Notes: generated from the letters alone by a model not told the origin. A stretch of 6,637 nt of DNA from Saprospiraceae bacterium (GCA_007134625.1 SLKL01000290.1:1-6637); one strand, 5' to 3'. Shown: positions 1-5,614, counted from the stretch's first letter. Translations and numbers: made by a program.

Positions 1-517
1 ATTTAACTGCCTTAACCGGATCTGCTGCATAGTCTTTTGCATAATTTCCTGTGTATAGTTCGACCCTGTCAGCTCCTGTTTCTTTAGCACCTATGACTTG
101 TTTGGGGTCAGGATCAATGAAAATACTAACCCTAATGTTGTTTCTATGCAATTCGTCTACTACCTCCGAAAGGAATTCTTTTTCTTTTATAGTATCATAG
201 CCACTGTCTGAAGTCAATACGTCCGGTGCATCAGGGACAAGGGTACATTGATGAGGTGGGTATTTACAGACGAGATCCAGGAATTCCCTGGTTGGATTCC
301 CTTCTATATTGAATTCAGTTTTAACCAATTTTTTTAATCGGGGGATATCAGCGTAGCGGATATGCCTTTCATCCGGCCTTGGGTGCACCGTTATACCATT
401 TGCCCCAAAAGCTTCGCAATCTTTTGCAACTTGCAGTAAATCAGGAAATTCCCCGGGCCTACTGTTTCGCAATAGTGCTACTTTATTAACATTAACACTT
501 AGATTGGTTTTATTCAT
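1..517 (-). CDS. pdxJ: Pyridoxine 5'-phosphate synthase (PdxJ), N-terminal part, cut by left window edge
   Basis: PdxJ condenses 1-deoxy-D-xylulose 5-phosphate with 3-amino-2-oxopropyl phosphate to make pyridoxine 5'-phosphate, the ring-closing step of DXP-dependent vitamin B6 synthesis in the cytoplasm. Translating the minus strand from the ATG at 517-515 gives 172 uninterrupted codons to the left edge. The usual length is about 240, so roughly the last quarter to third is missing. Family landmarks are clear: VNVNKVALLRNSR at residues 8-20, GITVHPRPDERHIR at 41-54, FNIEG at 69-73, CTLVPDAP near 90, and SIFIDPDP further on. From memory of E. coli PdxJ, His45, Arg47, His52 and Glu72 fall at matching positions; these are active-site or phosphate-contact positions. 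A GAGGTG Shine-Dalgarno-like run lies a few bases before this ATG and supports the start. The gene is transcribed divergently from the beta-barrel gene to its right. Identification is near certain. Confidence 0.97.
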   Translation of the reverse strand, partial: MNKTNLSVNVNKVALLRNSRPGEFPDLLQVAKDCEAFGANGITVHPRPDERHIRYADIPRLKKLVKTEFNIEGNPTREFLDLVCKYPPHQCTLVPDAPDVLTSDSGYDTIKEKEFLSEVVDELHRNNIRVSIFIDPDPKQVIGAKETGADRVELYTGNYAKDYAADPVKAVK

Positions 518-597
518 TTCACCTCAACTTTTGAAAATACTCAATGAAAACAGATAGTTGCTGCTATTGTTCTTTTAGAAAAAAATTAAATTCCGGT

Positions 598-616
598 CCA
601 TTTCTGTTACAAATGG
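598..616. repeat. 19-bp interrupted palindrome in the pdxJ / beta-barrel divergent spacer
   Basis: CCATTT at 598-603 and AAATGG at 611-616 are perfect inverted arms around a 7-base centre (CTGTTAC), which is itself nearly symmetric (TGT-T-ACA across 605-611). It lies about 80 bp before the pdxJ start and about 60 bp before the preferred start of the rightward gene. That position suits an operator for a dimeric regulator of either gene. The symmetry is seen in the sequence; the function is inference, and a 6-bp arm can occur by chance in AT-rich DNA. Confidence 0.35.
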
Positions 617-678
617 TGTCGTTTTTTCGTATTTTTATTGATGAGTTTTTGTGTAAATACTTTTTTAAATTGAAATCA

Positions 679-1395
679 ATGATTCAAAAGTGGATTTTGT
701 CGATAGTGTTGATTTTTTCTTATTCCTTTCTGTATAGTCAGCTTGAGCTAACTGAGCCTGCTGAAGAAGAGGATGCCGGTATTAAAGTTTTTATTGGTGC
801 TTCAACAGACTTTTTATCTGTCAGGTCTAATACCCGTTTCGGACTTTGGTCAAGCCGGAGGAATACCGGCGCACCTTTTGACCGTTTCAATAGAAGTAGC
901 TCAAGTTTTTCTATTTTACCTTACGTGGGTATCAGGCTTTCCGAAAATGTAGATCTCGGAATTGCCTATAATCACAGAGGTGAAAGCTCAAGGGCAACAA
1001 TAGAGGAAGGAGAAGTGGATCCGGTAGAGATAAATTTTTCAACTAAGAGCAGTTTGAATGGGATAGGCTTTTTTAGCCGAATCAGCGTTTATAATGAGAA
1101 TAAATTTAATGTATTTTTGAGGCCCGCCCTGAAGTATTATTTTGAGGACTACAAAGAGTTCAGAGACTCTCGTCAGGACCTTCAAATTAAAGATCGATTT
1201 ATTTTTCTGAATCTAGGTGTGGGGCTGTCTTATGCATTCTCTGAACAAATTCGCGCTCATGCCAGATTTAGTGGAATCAGTTATGTAAATGGGCGCTGGA
1301 GGGAAGTCGGTACGGACATAGGAGAGAGCTATAGCGAAGCAGGTCGAAATTATTCCAGATCCGGTATTTACCTTGGTGTTGACTGGACATTTTAG
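679..1395 (+). CDS. Secreted, probable outer-membrane beta-barrel protein of unknown function
   Basis: The preferred product has 238 residues. It starts with MIQKWILSIVLIFSYSFLYS, a typical signal peptide with one lysine then a hydrophobic core, probably cut near Ser20-Gln21. The mature part shows alternating polar and hydrophobic strands, glycines at likely strand turns (IGIRLSENVDLGIAYNHRG-like stretches), Tyr/Phe-rich strands and a C-terminal ...IYLGVDWTF. The final aromatic residue is typical of proteins handed to the BAM outer-membrane assembly machine. The frame stays open upstream to an ATG at 544, but that start would add 45 residues rich in Cys, Phe and Lys before the signal peptide, so the ATG at 679 is chosen. 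No strong Shine-Dalgarno is present. A weak promoter-like pair (TTG at 638, TACTTTTT at 658) precedes it. I do not recognise a named family; a porin-like or small OmpW/OmpA-barrel-type protein is possible. No enzyme motif is visible. Confidence 0.8.
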   Translation: MIQKWILSIVLIFSYSFLYSQLELTEPAEEEDAGIKVFIGASTDFLSVRSNTRFGLWSSRRNTGAPFDRFNRSSSSFSILPYVGIRLSENVDLGIAYNHRGESSRATIEEGEVDPVEINFSTKSSLNGIGFFSRISVYNENKFNVFLRPALKYYFEDYKEFRDSRQDLQIKDRFIFLNLGVGLSYAFSEQIRAHARFSGISYVNGRWREVGTDIGESYSEAGRNYSRSGIYLGVDWTF

Positions 1396-1471
1396 GATAG
1401 TTCTTCCGTTGATTAGAGAAGTCATAAGCTTGAAAAAACTAAAAAGAAACAACAGGCTGCGACTTTTGTAA

Positions 1472-1479
1472 TATATTTG
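1472..1479 (+). promoter_or_regulatory. Bacteroidota -7 promoter box (TATATTTG) for the cdsA-psd operon
   Basis: TATATTTG matches the Bacteroidota -7 consensus TAnnTTTG exactly. It lies 24 bases before the cdsA ATG, which predicts transcription starting near 1484 and a leader of about 20 bases. No good TTG -33 element is found at the usual distance of 17-23 bases, so the call rests on the -7 box and its position. Confidence 0.55.
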
Positions 1480-1503
1480 CCCTCTCCATTTAGGATAGTA
1501 AGA

Positions 1504-2340
1504 ATGAAAAAAATTGCAAAGCAGTCCGAATTGTACCTCAGGTTAAAAACAGCCTTTGTCCTCGGCGTTTTAATAATTGGTTCATTATTGCTCCATCCAA
1601 TAGCCTTTTTGATTGTTTTTGGATTGTTTTTTTTTATGATTGCTTATGAGTTCAATATTTTGAGGGCAGGCTTTAGGGGATTGCGAGTAAAATACCGATA
1701 TTGGATCAACTTTTTAAGTATTCTGGTTTATTCAGTTTTTTTTTATTTTTATACAGTATCGGCATTTCCGCATAATCTGCCGGGCTTATTACTGCTCTTA
1801 GCACTCATGGGTAGTGCATTATCTGTCCTGGATATGCTGAAATGCAGTGTTGCATCAATGTTTCGTTTGCCGGTATGGTTGGTTAACTTGTTTTACCTGG
1901 GCTCACATTTTGCTATGCTACCATTCTTGTTTTACCTGCTGCCTTCTCCGATGTGGATGTTGATATTTTTGATAGTGATTTGGACAACAGACACTTTTGC
2001 CTATTTTACAGGGAAAAAATGGGGCAAAAAGAAGTTGTATCCATCTCTTTCTGCCGGTAAGACTGTAGTCGGTTTTGTGGGAGGTTTATGTGGTGCAGTT
2101 CTGGCAATGATTGTTTTTCATCAACACTTGGGTATAGATTTAAAAACTGCGTTTGCTACCGGTTTGATTTTTGGACTATTGATTACTATAGGAGATCTTG
2201 TGGAAAGTAGGTACAAAAGACTAGCCGGGGTAAAGGATTCAGGAACAAATCTTCCGGGACATGGTGGCTATTATGATCGTTTTGATGCTTTGTTTTTTTT
2301 GCTTCCCTATCTGGTATTGTTCATGTTGTATTTTTATTAA
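1504..2340 (+). CDS. cdsA: Phosphatidate cytidylyltransferase (CDP-diacylglycerol synthase)
   Basis: This membrane enzyme joins CTP and phosphatidic acid to give CDP-diacylglycerol and pyrophosphate, the branch-point precursor of bacterial phospholipids. The product has 278 residues, normal for the family, and is strongly hydrophobic, with about seven or eight likely membrane segments. The CDP-alcohol synthase signature is intact near the C-terminus: from Ser235 through KR (238-239), the Lys-Asp pair 244-245, HGG at 253-255 and the closing DRFD (258-261), which carry the metal- and nucleotide-binding acidic residues. A second conserved block, WTTDTFAYFTGKKWGKKK, starts near residue 160 and is followed by SAGKTVVGFVGG. 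A TTG codon at 1477 would extend the frame by nine residues, but it overlaps the promoter box, so the ATG at 1504 (MKKIAKQ) is used. It is 12 bp upstream of psd and almost certainly co-transcribed with it. Confidence 0.96.
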   Translation: MKKIAKQSELYLRLKTAFVLGVLIIGSLLLHPIAFLIVFGLFFFMIAYEFNILRAGFRGLRVKYRYWINFLSILVYSVFFYFYTVSAFPHNLPGLLLLLALMGSALSVLDMLKCSVASMFRLPVWLVNLFYLGSHFAMLPFLFYLLPSPMWMLIFLIVIWTTDTFAYFTGKKWGKKKLYPSLSAGKTVVGFVGGLCGAVLAMIVFHQHLGIDLKTAFATGLIFGLLITIGDLVESRYKRLAGVKDSGTNLPGHGGYYDRFDALFFLLPYLVLFMLYFY

Positions 2341-2352
2341 AAAGTTGAAATA

Positions 2353-3003
2353 ATGGCATTAATCCACAAGGAAGGATATCCTACATTAATCATAGTTTCT
2401 TTGCTTATTTTAATTGCGAATGGACTCCTGTTTATGTTTTACCCTGGAGTTATGTTTTTTAGCTTGATTGTTTCAGTCATTCTTCTTGTGTTTTTTCTGC
2501 AATTTTTCAGAAACCCTAAAAGAACCATACCTCATGAGGGTGAAGATCTCATCTATGCTCCCGCAGATGGCAAAGTCGTGGTAATCGAAAAAACTGTCGA
2601 GAACGAATTCTATCAAAAGGAGTGCATTCAGTTATCTATTTTTATGTCGCCGGTCAATGTGCATGTCAATCGATCGCCAATTTCCGGAAAAATTAGATTT
2701 TTCAAATATCATCCCGGAAAATATCTGGTTGCCTGGCATCCCAAATCTTCAGAAGAAAATGAACGCACCACCATTGTTATTGAAGGTAGCAAAGGGAGTT
2801 TGCTAATGCGACAAATTGCAGGATTTGTTGCCCGCAGAATAGTATTTTACCCTAAAGAAGGAACAGCAGTAGAACAGGGCGGAGAAGTTGGTTTTATTAA
2901 ATTTGGTTCGAGAGTGGACTTGTTTCTTCCATTAAATGCAGAAGTACAGGTTAAGCCCGGCGATACCGTTCGCGGTGCGGATACTGTACTTGCCCGCTTT
3001 TAA
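2353..3003 (+). CDS. psd: Phosphatidylserine decarboxylase proenzyme, short form
   Basis: Psd decarboxylates phosphatidylserine to phosphatidylethanolamine at the inner membrane. It is made as a proenzyme that cuts itself at a Gly-Ser bond to create a pyruvoyl cofactor. The 216-residue length fits the short archaeal/Bacteroidota type rather than the roughly 320-residue E. coli type. Residues 10-50 hold one or two hydrophobic segments followed by FFRNPKR (51-57), the usual start of the catalytic domain. The likely self-cleavage triad is visible: Asp72 in APADGKV, His104 in FMSPVNVHVNRSP, and Ser186 in IKFGSRVDLFLP. Cleavage between Gly185 and Ser186 would give a large beta chain and an alpha chain of about 31 residues. 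It follows cdsA by 12 bp. The phosphatidylserine synthase gene (pssA) that links the two steps is not in the window. Confidence 0.96.
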   Translation: MALIHKEGYPTLIIVSLLILIANGLLFMFYPGVMFFSLIVSVILLVFFLQFFRNPKRTIPHEGEDLIYAPADGKVVVIEKTVENEFYQKECIQLSIFMSPVNVHVNRSPISGKIRFFKYHPGKYLVAWHPKSSEENERTTIVIEGSKGSLLMRQIAGFVARRIVFYPKEGTAVEQGGEVGFIKFGSRVDLFLPLNAEVQVKPGDTVRGADTVLARF

Positions 3004-3038
3004 TTTCCGGTTATTTGGTTTCTGCAGCTATCAGCTTA

Positions 3039-3063
3039 GGGGGCAATTCCCGGGTGTATTTTT
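3039..3063 (+). terminator. Weak candidate terminator after psd
   Basis: GGG within 3039-3043 can pair with CCC at 3049-3051 around a short CAATT-centred loop, with a T-run at 3059-3063. The stem is only three or four GC pairs and the T-run starts eight bases after it, so this is a weak intrinsic terminator at best. Its position between the psd stop and the SRP RNA promoter is sensible. Confidence 0.25.
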
Positions 3064-3103
3064 ATCTTCATAAATGCTTAATATAAAGTTTGAATTTCCC
3101 TTT

Positions 3104-3130
3104 TTGAAAAAGAATTATTTCTTACCTTTG
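3104..3130 (+). promoter_or_regulatory. Promoter of the SRP RNA gene (TTG ... TACCTTTG)
   Basis: TACCTTTG at 3123-3130 is an exact match to the Bacteroidota -7 consensus TAnnTTTG. A TTG at the end of a T-run (3104-3106) sits 16 bases upstream, slightly short of the usual -33 spacing. The predicted transcription start, about five bases after the box, coincides with the first base of the RNA's closing helix at 3136. Promoter and RNA therefore support each other. Confidence 0.75.
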
Positions 3131-3135
3131 CGCCC

Positions 3136-3232
3136 GCGAGGATCATACGACCAGCTCCCTCTGAATCCCCCAGGGCAGAAATGCAGCAAGGGCAGGAGGT
3201 TGTAGCGGTGCGATATGATTCCTCGCTTTTTT
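3136..3232 (+). ncRNA. ffs: Signal recognition particle RNA, small bacterial (4.5S) type
   Basis: This RNA is the scaffold of the signal recognition particle. It binds Ffh and, with FtsY, targets membrane and secreted proteins during translation. Its ends pair: GCGAGGATCATA (3136-3147) is complementary to TATGATTCCTCGC (3214-3226) apart from one bulged T. Further in, ACGACC (3147-3152) can pair with GGTTGT (3198-3203) with a wobble, and CTCC (3155-3158) with GGAG (3195-3198); these inner helices are alternatives at their edges. The tip is the diagnostic part: stem GCA/TGC (3175-3177, 3182-3184) closed by a GAAA tetraloop (3178-3181), then the conserved internal loop CAGG (3171-3174) opposite AGCA (3185-3188), closed by CCC against GGG (3190-3192). 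CAGG/AGCA is the Ffh M-domain binding site. The length of about 97 bases fits the small, Alu-less type. The gene contains no open reading frame. Confidence 0.93.
3214..3232 (+). terminator. T-run ending the SRP RNA
   Basis: The 3' strand of the RNA's closing helix (to 3226) is followed directly by six T (3227-3232). A GC-rich helix ending in a T-run has the form of an intrinsic terminator, so the closing helix may serve both as RNA structure and as stop signal. Mature-end trimming cannot be judged from the sequence. Confidence 0.6.
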
Positions 3233-3294
3233 ATTTGTAGATCACATTCCTTACCTGTCCGCTGAAATTCCATTAACTTTCTAGCTAACGAATA

Positions 3295-3323
3295 TTGCCC
3301 TCTCGTTTATATTTGTATTTTTG
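3295..3323 (+). promoter_or_regulatory. Tandem -7 boxes upstream of the transaldolase gene
   Basis: Two exact TAnnTTTG matches lie back to back: TATATTTG (3308-3315) and TATTTTTG (3316-3323). A TTG at 3295-3297 stands 18 bases before the second box, a good -33 spacing, but only 10 bases before the first. The second box is therefore the likelier promoter, with a start near 3328 and a leader of about 28 bases. The first box may be chance or an alternative start. Confidence 0.6.
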
Positions 3324-3355
3324 CAATTTATTCAACCAATCTCAAACTTTTAGAT

Positions 3356-4012
3356 ATGAAATTTTTTATCGATACGGCTAATCTCGATCAAATCCGCGAA
3401 GCACAGGATTTGGGAATTCTTGATGGGGTAACAACCAATCCTTCTTTAATGGCAAAAGAGGGAATAAGTGGAAAACAAAATGTATTGGAACACTATAAAA
3501 CAATCTGTGATATTGTTCCCGGTGATGTAAGTGCTGAAGTAATCAGTACCGACTTTGATGGAATGATGAAAGAGGCCGGAGAGTTGGCTGAAATTGCACC
3601 CAATATCGTGGTTAAAATTCCAATGATTAAAGACGGGGTGAAGGCAATAGCGAAACTAACTGAGCTGGGCATCCCAACCAATTGTACACTTGTTTTTTCA
3701 GTTGGACAGGCTATCTTAGCTGCTAAAGCAGGAGCCACATATGTTTCTCCCTTCATCGGTCGAATTGATGACATGAATTGGGATGGCATGCAATTAATAA
3801 AGGAAATAGCTGAAGTGTACAACATTCAATTGGCAGAAACTCAGATATTGGCAGCATCTATCAGAAGTTCTAAAGCGATAGTTGAATCCGCTGCTGCAGG
3901 TGCTGACGTAGTGACTTGCCCACTTAACAGTATTTTGGGGTTACTAAAGCACCCACTGACAGATATCGGACTCGCACAGTTTCTTGCTGATCATAAGAAA
4001 GCGAATAAATAG
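3356..4012 (+). CDS. tal: Transaldolase, small (TalC/MipB, FSA-like) type
   Basis: Transaldolase moves a dihydroxyacetone unit between sedoheptulose 7-phosphate/glyceraldehyde 3-phosphate and erythrose 4-phosphate/fructose 6-phosphate, in the non-oxidative pentose phosphate pathway in the cytoplasm. The 218-residue product is a single TIM barrel of normal length for the short subfamily, whose members include both transaldolases and fructose-6-phosphate aldolases. It opens with MKFFIDTANLDQI (Asp6 conserved) and GVTTNPSLMAKEG (24-36). The Schiff-base lysine is Lys87 in VVKIPM. NCTLVFSVGQA (109-119) and YVSPFIGRIDD (129-139) follow. Position 61 is Glu and position 133 is Phe. In E. coli fructose-6-phosphate aldolase, as I recall, the matching residues are Gln59 and Tyr131, while true transaldolases have Glu and Phe. 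This favours transaldolase. The gene stands alone with its own promoter boxes. Confidence 0.94.
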   Translation: MKFFIDTANLDQIREAQDLGILDGVTTNPSLMAKEGISGKQNVLEHYKTICDIVPGDVSAEVISTDFDGMMKEAGELAEIAPNIVVKIPMIKDGVKAIAKLTELGIPTNCTLVFSVGQAILAAKAGATYVSPFIGRIDDMNWDGMQLIKEIAEVYNIQLAETQILAASIRSSKAIVESAAAGADVVTCPLNSILGLLKHPLTDIGLAQFLADHKKANK

Positions 4013-4059
4013 GCTGACAGATTTCTTTTTTCTCTTGCCTATCTTTTGAGAAGATTCAT

Positions 4060-4073
4060 TTTAGGACCCTAAA
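4060..4073. repeat. Short inverted repeat after the transaldolase gene
   Basis: TTTAG (4060-4064) and CTAAA (4069-4073) are inverted arms around GACC. Just upstream, ATCTT (4041-4045) and AAGAT (4051-4055) form another 5-bp stem followed by TCATTTT, the nearest thing to an intrinsic terminator for the transaldolase gene. Both stems are short and AT-rich, so termination here is only possible. Confidence 0.3.
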
Positions 4074-4096
4074 CCATACTTTAATTGAGTCAGAAC

Positions 4097-4131
4097 TGAT
4101 ATCAAACACTTAGAGAAATGATTGAAATCAT
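4097..4131. repeat. Two palindromes upstream of the universal stress gene
   Basis: TGATATCA (4097-4104) is a perfect 8-bp palindrome. ATGATT (4118-4123) and AATCAT (4126-4131) form a perfect 14-bp palindrome around GA. Their centres are about 24 bp apart, and they lie 105-140 bp before the start at 4237. Both carry a TGAT/ATCA half-site. They could be binding sites for a regulator of the stress operon. This is inference from symmetry alone. Confidence 0.3.
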
Positions 4132-4236
4132 CCTTTAAATTCATCTTTTGTGTTTATTTTACAGTCGGAAAAGGGCAATAGCAGAGTAGGTAGTTTGCGT
4201 TTTTGTTTTATCTTAGTGCTTTAAAATTTCAATCAG

Positions 4237-5067
4237 ATGATTATTTTTCCAACAGATTTTTCAGAGACCTCGGCCAAGGTTTTTCCTAATGCATTGGCAT
4301 TCGCGCACAGAGCGGGTCTGGGTATTCATATTGTCCATTTTTATCAGGTGGATCTTGGTGAATTTCATGGTGCCTCCAACTTTCAATATTTAGATATTGA
4401 AAAAAGTTTAAAAGAAGAAATGGATGCTTTTATGAAAAAACTTCCAAAAAATGAGGAGGTTGAAGTTATCCATTCTTTAGAAATTGGTTTTCCGATACAG
4501 GGATTAAAGAGATTGAGTGCCGAAAGTGATAAATACGAATACATCTTGATGAGTACTCAGGGGCAACGCAATGCTCTTGAAAAGTTTTTTGGAAGTATAG
4601 CAGCGGAGGTTTCAGTTCGATCTGATCTTCCTGTATTATTGATTCCGGCAGGACTTGAGGCACGCGATTTTGAAAATATAGTCTTTGCCGCAAATAAAGA
4701 GTCGGTAACCAAAAAGAGTATAGATGAAATCAGACCAATAGTAAAGTTATATAATTCCACAGTGCATTTTGTATATGTATGTGAGAAGAAAATAGATAAT
4801 GAAGACAGAGACGAAGTGCGCGAAAAAATAATCAATATTCTTTTTGATAACGATGTCCCTGACTTTCCATTTGAAATTCATTTTGTGGAAGATAATAATG
4901 TAATGGATGGCATCAATCATTATATCGAAGACAAAAATGCTGATTTAGCAGTTTTCTGTAATATTAGCCGTAGTTTCTGGAGTTCTATCCTTCATCGCAG
5001 CACGACAAAACGCATGGCGATGAATACCAAGGTTCCAATGTTGGTCATCCACTTAGAACAAGAATAA
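4237..5067 (+). CDS. Universal stress protein, two UspA domains in tandem
   Basis: Tandem UspA proteins are cytoplasmic, often bind ATP or AMP, and are linked to survival under starvation, oxygen limitation or oxidative stress; no exact activity can be assigned. The 276 residues split into domain 1 (about 1-138) and domain 2 (about 145-276). Domain 1 begins IIFPTDFSETSAKVFPNALAFA, the standard UspA opening. Its nucleotide-binding loop STQGQRNALEKFFGS (106-120) keeps the G-x9-G-S part but has Ser106 where the first glycine of G-x2-G-x9-G-(S/T) is expected. It then ends in LPVLLIP, the usual last strand. Domain 2 has the fold-like ending VPMLVIH (267-272) but its loop region (about 241-255) has no glycine, so it probably does not bind ATP. 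The ATG follows AATCAG with no Shine-Dalgarno. The CBS gene begins 22 bp downstream. Confidence 0.9.
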   Translation: MIIFPTDFSETSAKVFPNALAFAHRAGLGIHIVHFYQVDLGEFHGASNFQYLDIEKSLKEEMDAFMKKLPKNEEVEVIHSLEIGFPIQGLKRLSAESDKYEYILMSTQGQRNALEKFFGSIAAEVSVRSDLPVLLIPAGLEARDFENIVFAANKESVTKKSIDEIRPIVKLYNSTVHFVYVCEKKIDNEDRDEVREKIINILFDNDVPDFPFEIHFVEDNNVMDGINHYIEDKNADLAVFCNISRSFWSSILHRSTTKRMAMNTKVPMLVIHLEQE

Positions 5068-5089
5068 TCAACCAAAATAAAAAAAGTCT

Positions 5090-5521
5090 ATGTATAATTG
5101 CGCTTCTGATCCCGTTTCAAAAATAATGACTTCCGATGTGATTTGTGTTTCACCAAATCAGACCATGGAAGAGGTGGAGAGAGTATTTAATGATCATGCT
5201 ATTAACCACCTTCCTGTAGTAAATGAAAACCGGGAAATACTTGGAATGGTAAGCAAATCCGATGTATATAAAGTGTCTTACGGTATTTCCGTTTTTCACA
5301 ACAGGTACAAAAAGGTGTATAATCAATCCCTGTTTCGCTCTCTTTTGGTTTCAGATGTGATGACTGAAAATGTTGCTTCTCTTTCCCCGGATAAATCCAT
5401 CGGAGTGGCGATAGGGATTTTTAAAGAAAACCTATTCCGCGCTTTACCCATAGTGGAAGACAAAGTGGTAGTCGGCATTGTCACACCGATAGATATTATA
5501 TCTAAATGTGTGGCACCGTAG
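5090..5521 (+). CDS. CBS-domain pair protein
   Basis: The 143-residue product consists almost entirely of two CBS domains, which together form a Bateman module that typically binds adenosine nucleotides such as AMP or ATP and acts as an energy sensor. CBS1 covers about 9-63, with VSKIMTSDVICVSPNQTMEEV at the start and HLPVVNE...LGMVSKSDVYK at the end. CBS2 covers about 88-140, with VSDVMTENVASLSPDKSI and ALPIVEDKVVVGIVTPIDII. The SKSD and TPID turns are the usual place for ribose/phosphate contacts. A basic linker of about 24 residues (64-87) separates the domains. There is no catalytic, DNA-binding or membrane domain, so it must act on a partner. The 22-bp gap from the universal stress gene suggests one operon, and the two products could share a stress or energy signal; that link is inference. 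Confidence 0.9.
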   Translation: MYNCASDPVSKIMTSDVICVSPNQTMEEVERVFNDHAINHLPVVNENREILGMVSKSDVYKVSYGISVFHNRYKKVYNQSLFRSLLVSDVMTENVASLSPDKSIGVAIGIFKENLFRALPIVEDKVVVGIVTPIDIISKCVAP

Positions 5522-5601
5522 ATTACATTATCCTGTAATTTATTAGTGTAGAATCAATTAAACAACTAAGCTGGTTTGGATTAGAATTACAATCTGTAAT
5601 T
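5522..5601. repeat. Two inverted repeats with the same ATTACA/TGTAAT arms
   Basis: ATTACA (5522-5527) pairs with TGTAAT (5534-5539) around six bases. AATTACA (5585-5591) pairs with TGTAATT (5595-5601) around ATC. Both are followed by the same TTAT. They lie directly after the CBS stop codon, in the convergent gap before pdhB. They may be part of a terminator region, a duplicated protein-binding site, or a small dispersed repeat. The stems contain only one GC pair each, so strong termination is doubtful. Confidence 0.4.
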
Positions 5602-5614
5602 TATCACACAATTC

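Noticed and set aside
1213..1452. Minus-strand open frame of 79 codons opposite the end of the beta-barrel gene
   Set aside because: It overlaps a better-supported gene on the other strand and its translation shows no recognisable family or signal. It is read as a shadow frame.
1477..1486. TTGCCCTCTC occurs at 1477 and again at 3295, near two promoters
   Set aside because: The two copies hold different positions relative to their -7 boxes (overlapping the box in one case, in the -33 region in the other), so a shared regulatory role is not supported. A 10-base match can be chance.
1477..1503. TTG start nine codons upstream of the cdsA ATG
   Set aside because: It lies within the TATATTTG promoter box and before the predicted transcription start, so it would not be in the message.
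3493..3825. Minus-strand open frame of 110 codons inside the transaldolase gene
   Set aside because: It lies wholly antisense to a gene with clear catalytic motifs and has no motif of its own.
4466..4835. Two overlapping minus-strand open frames inside the universal stress gene
   Set aside because: They are antisense to a recognised protein, overlap each other and lack any family features.
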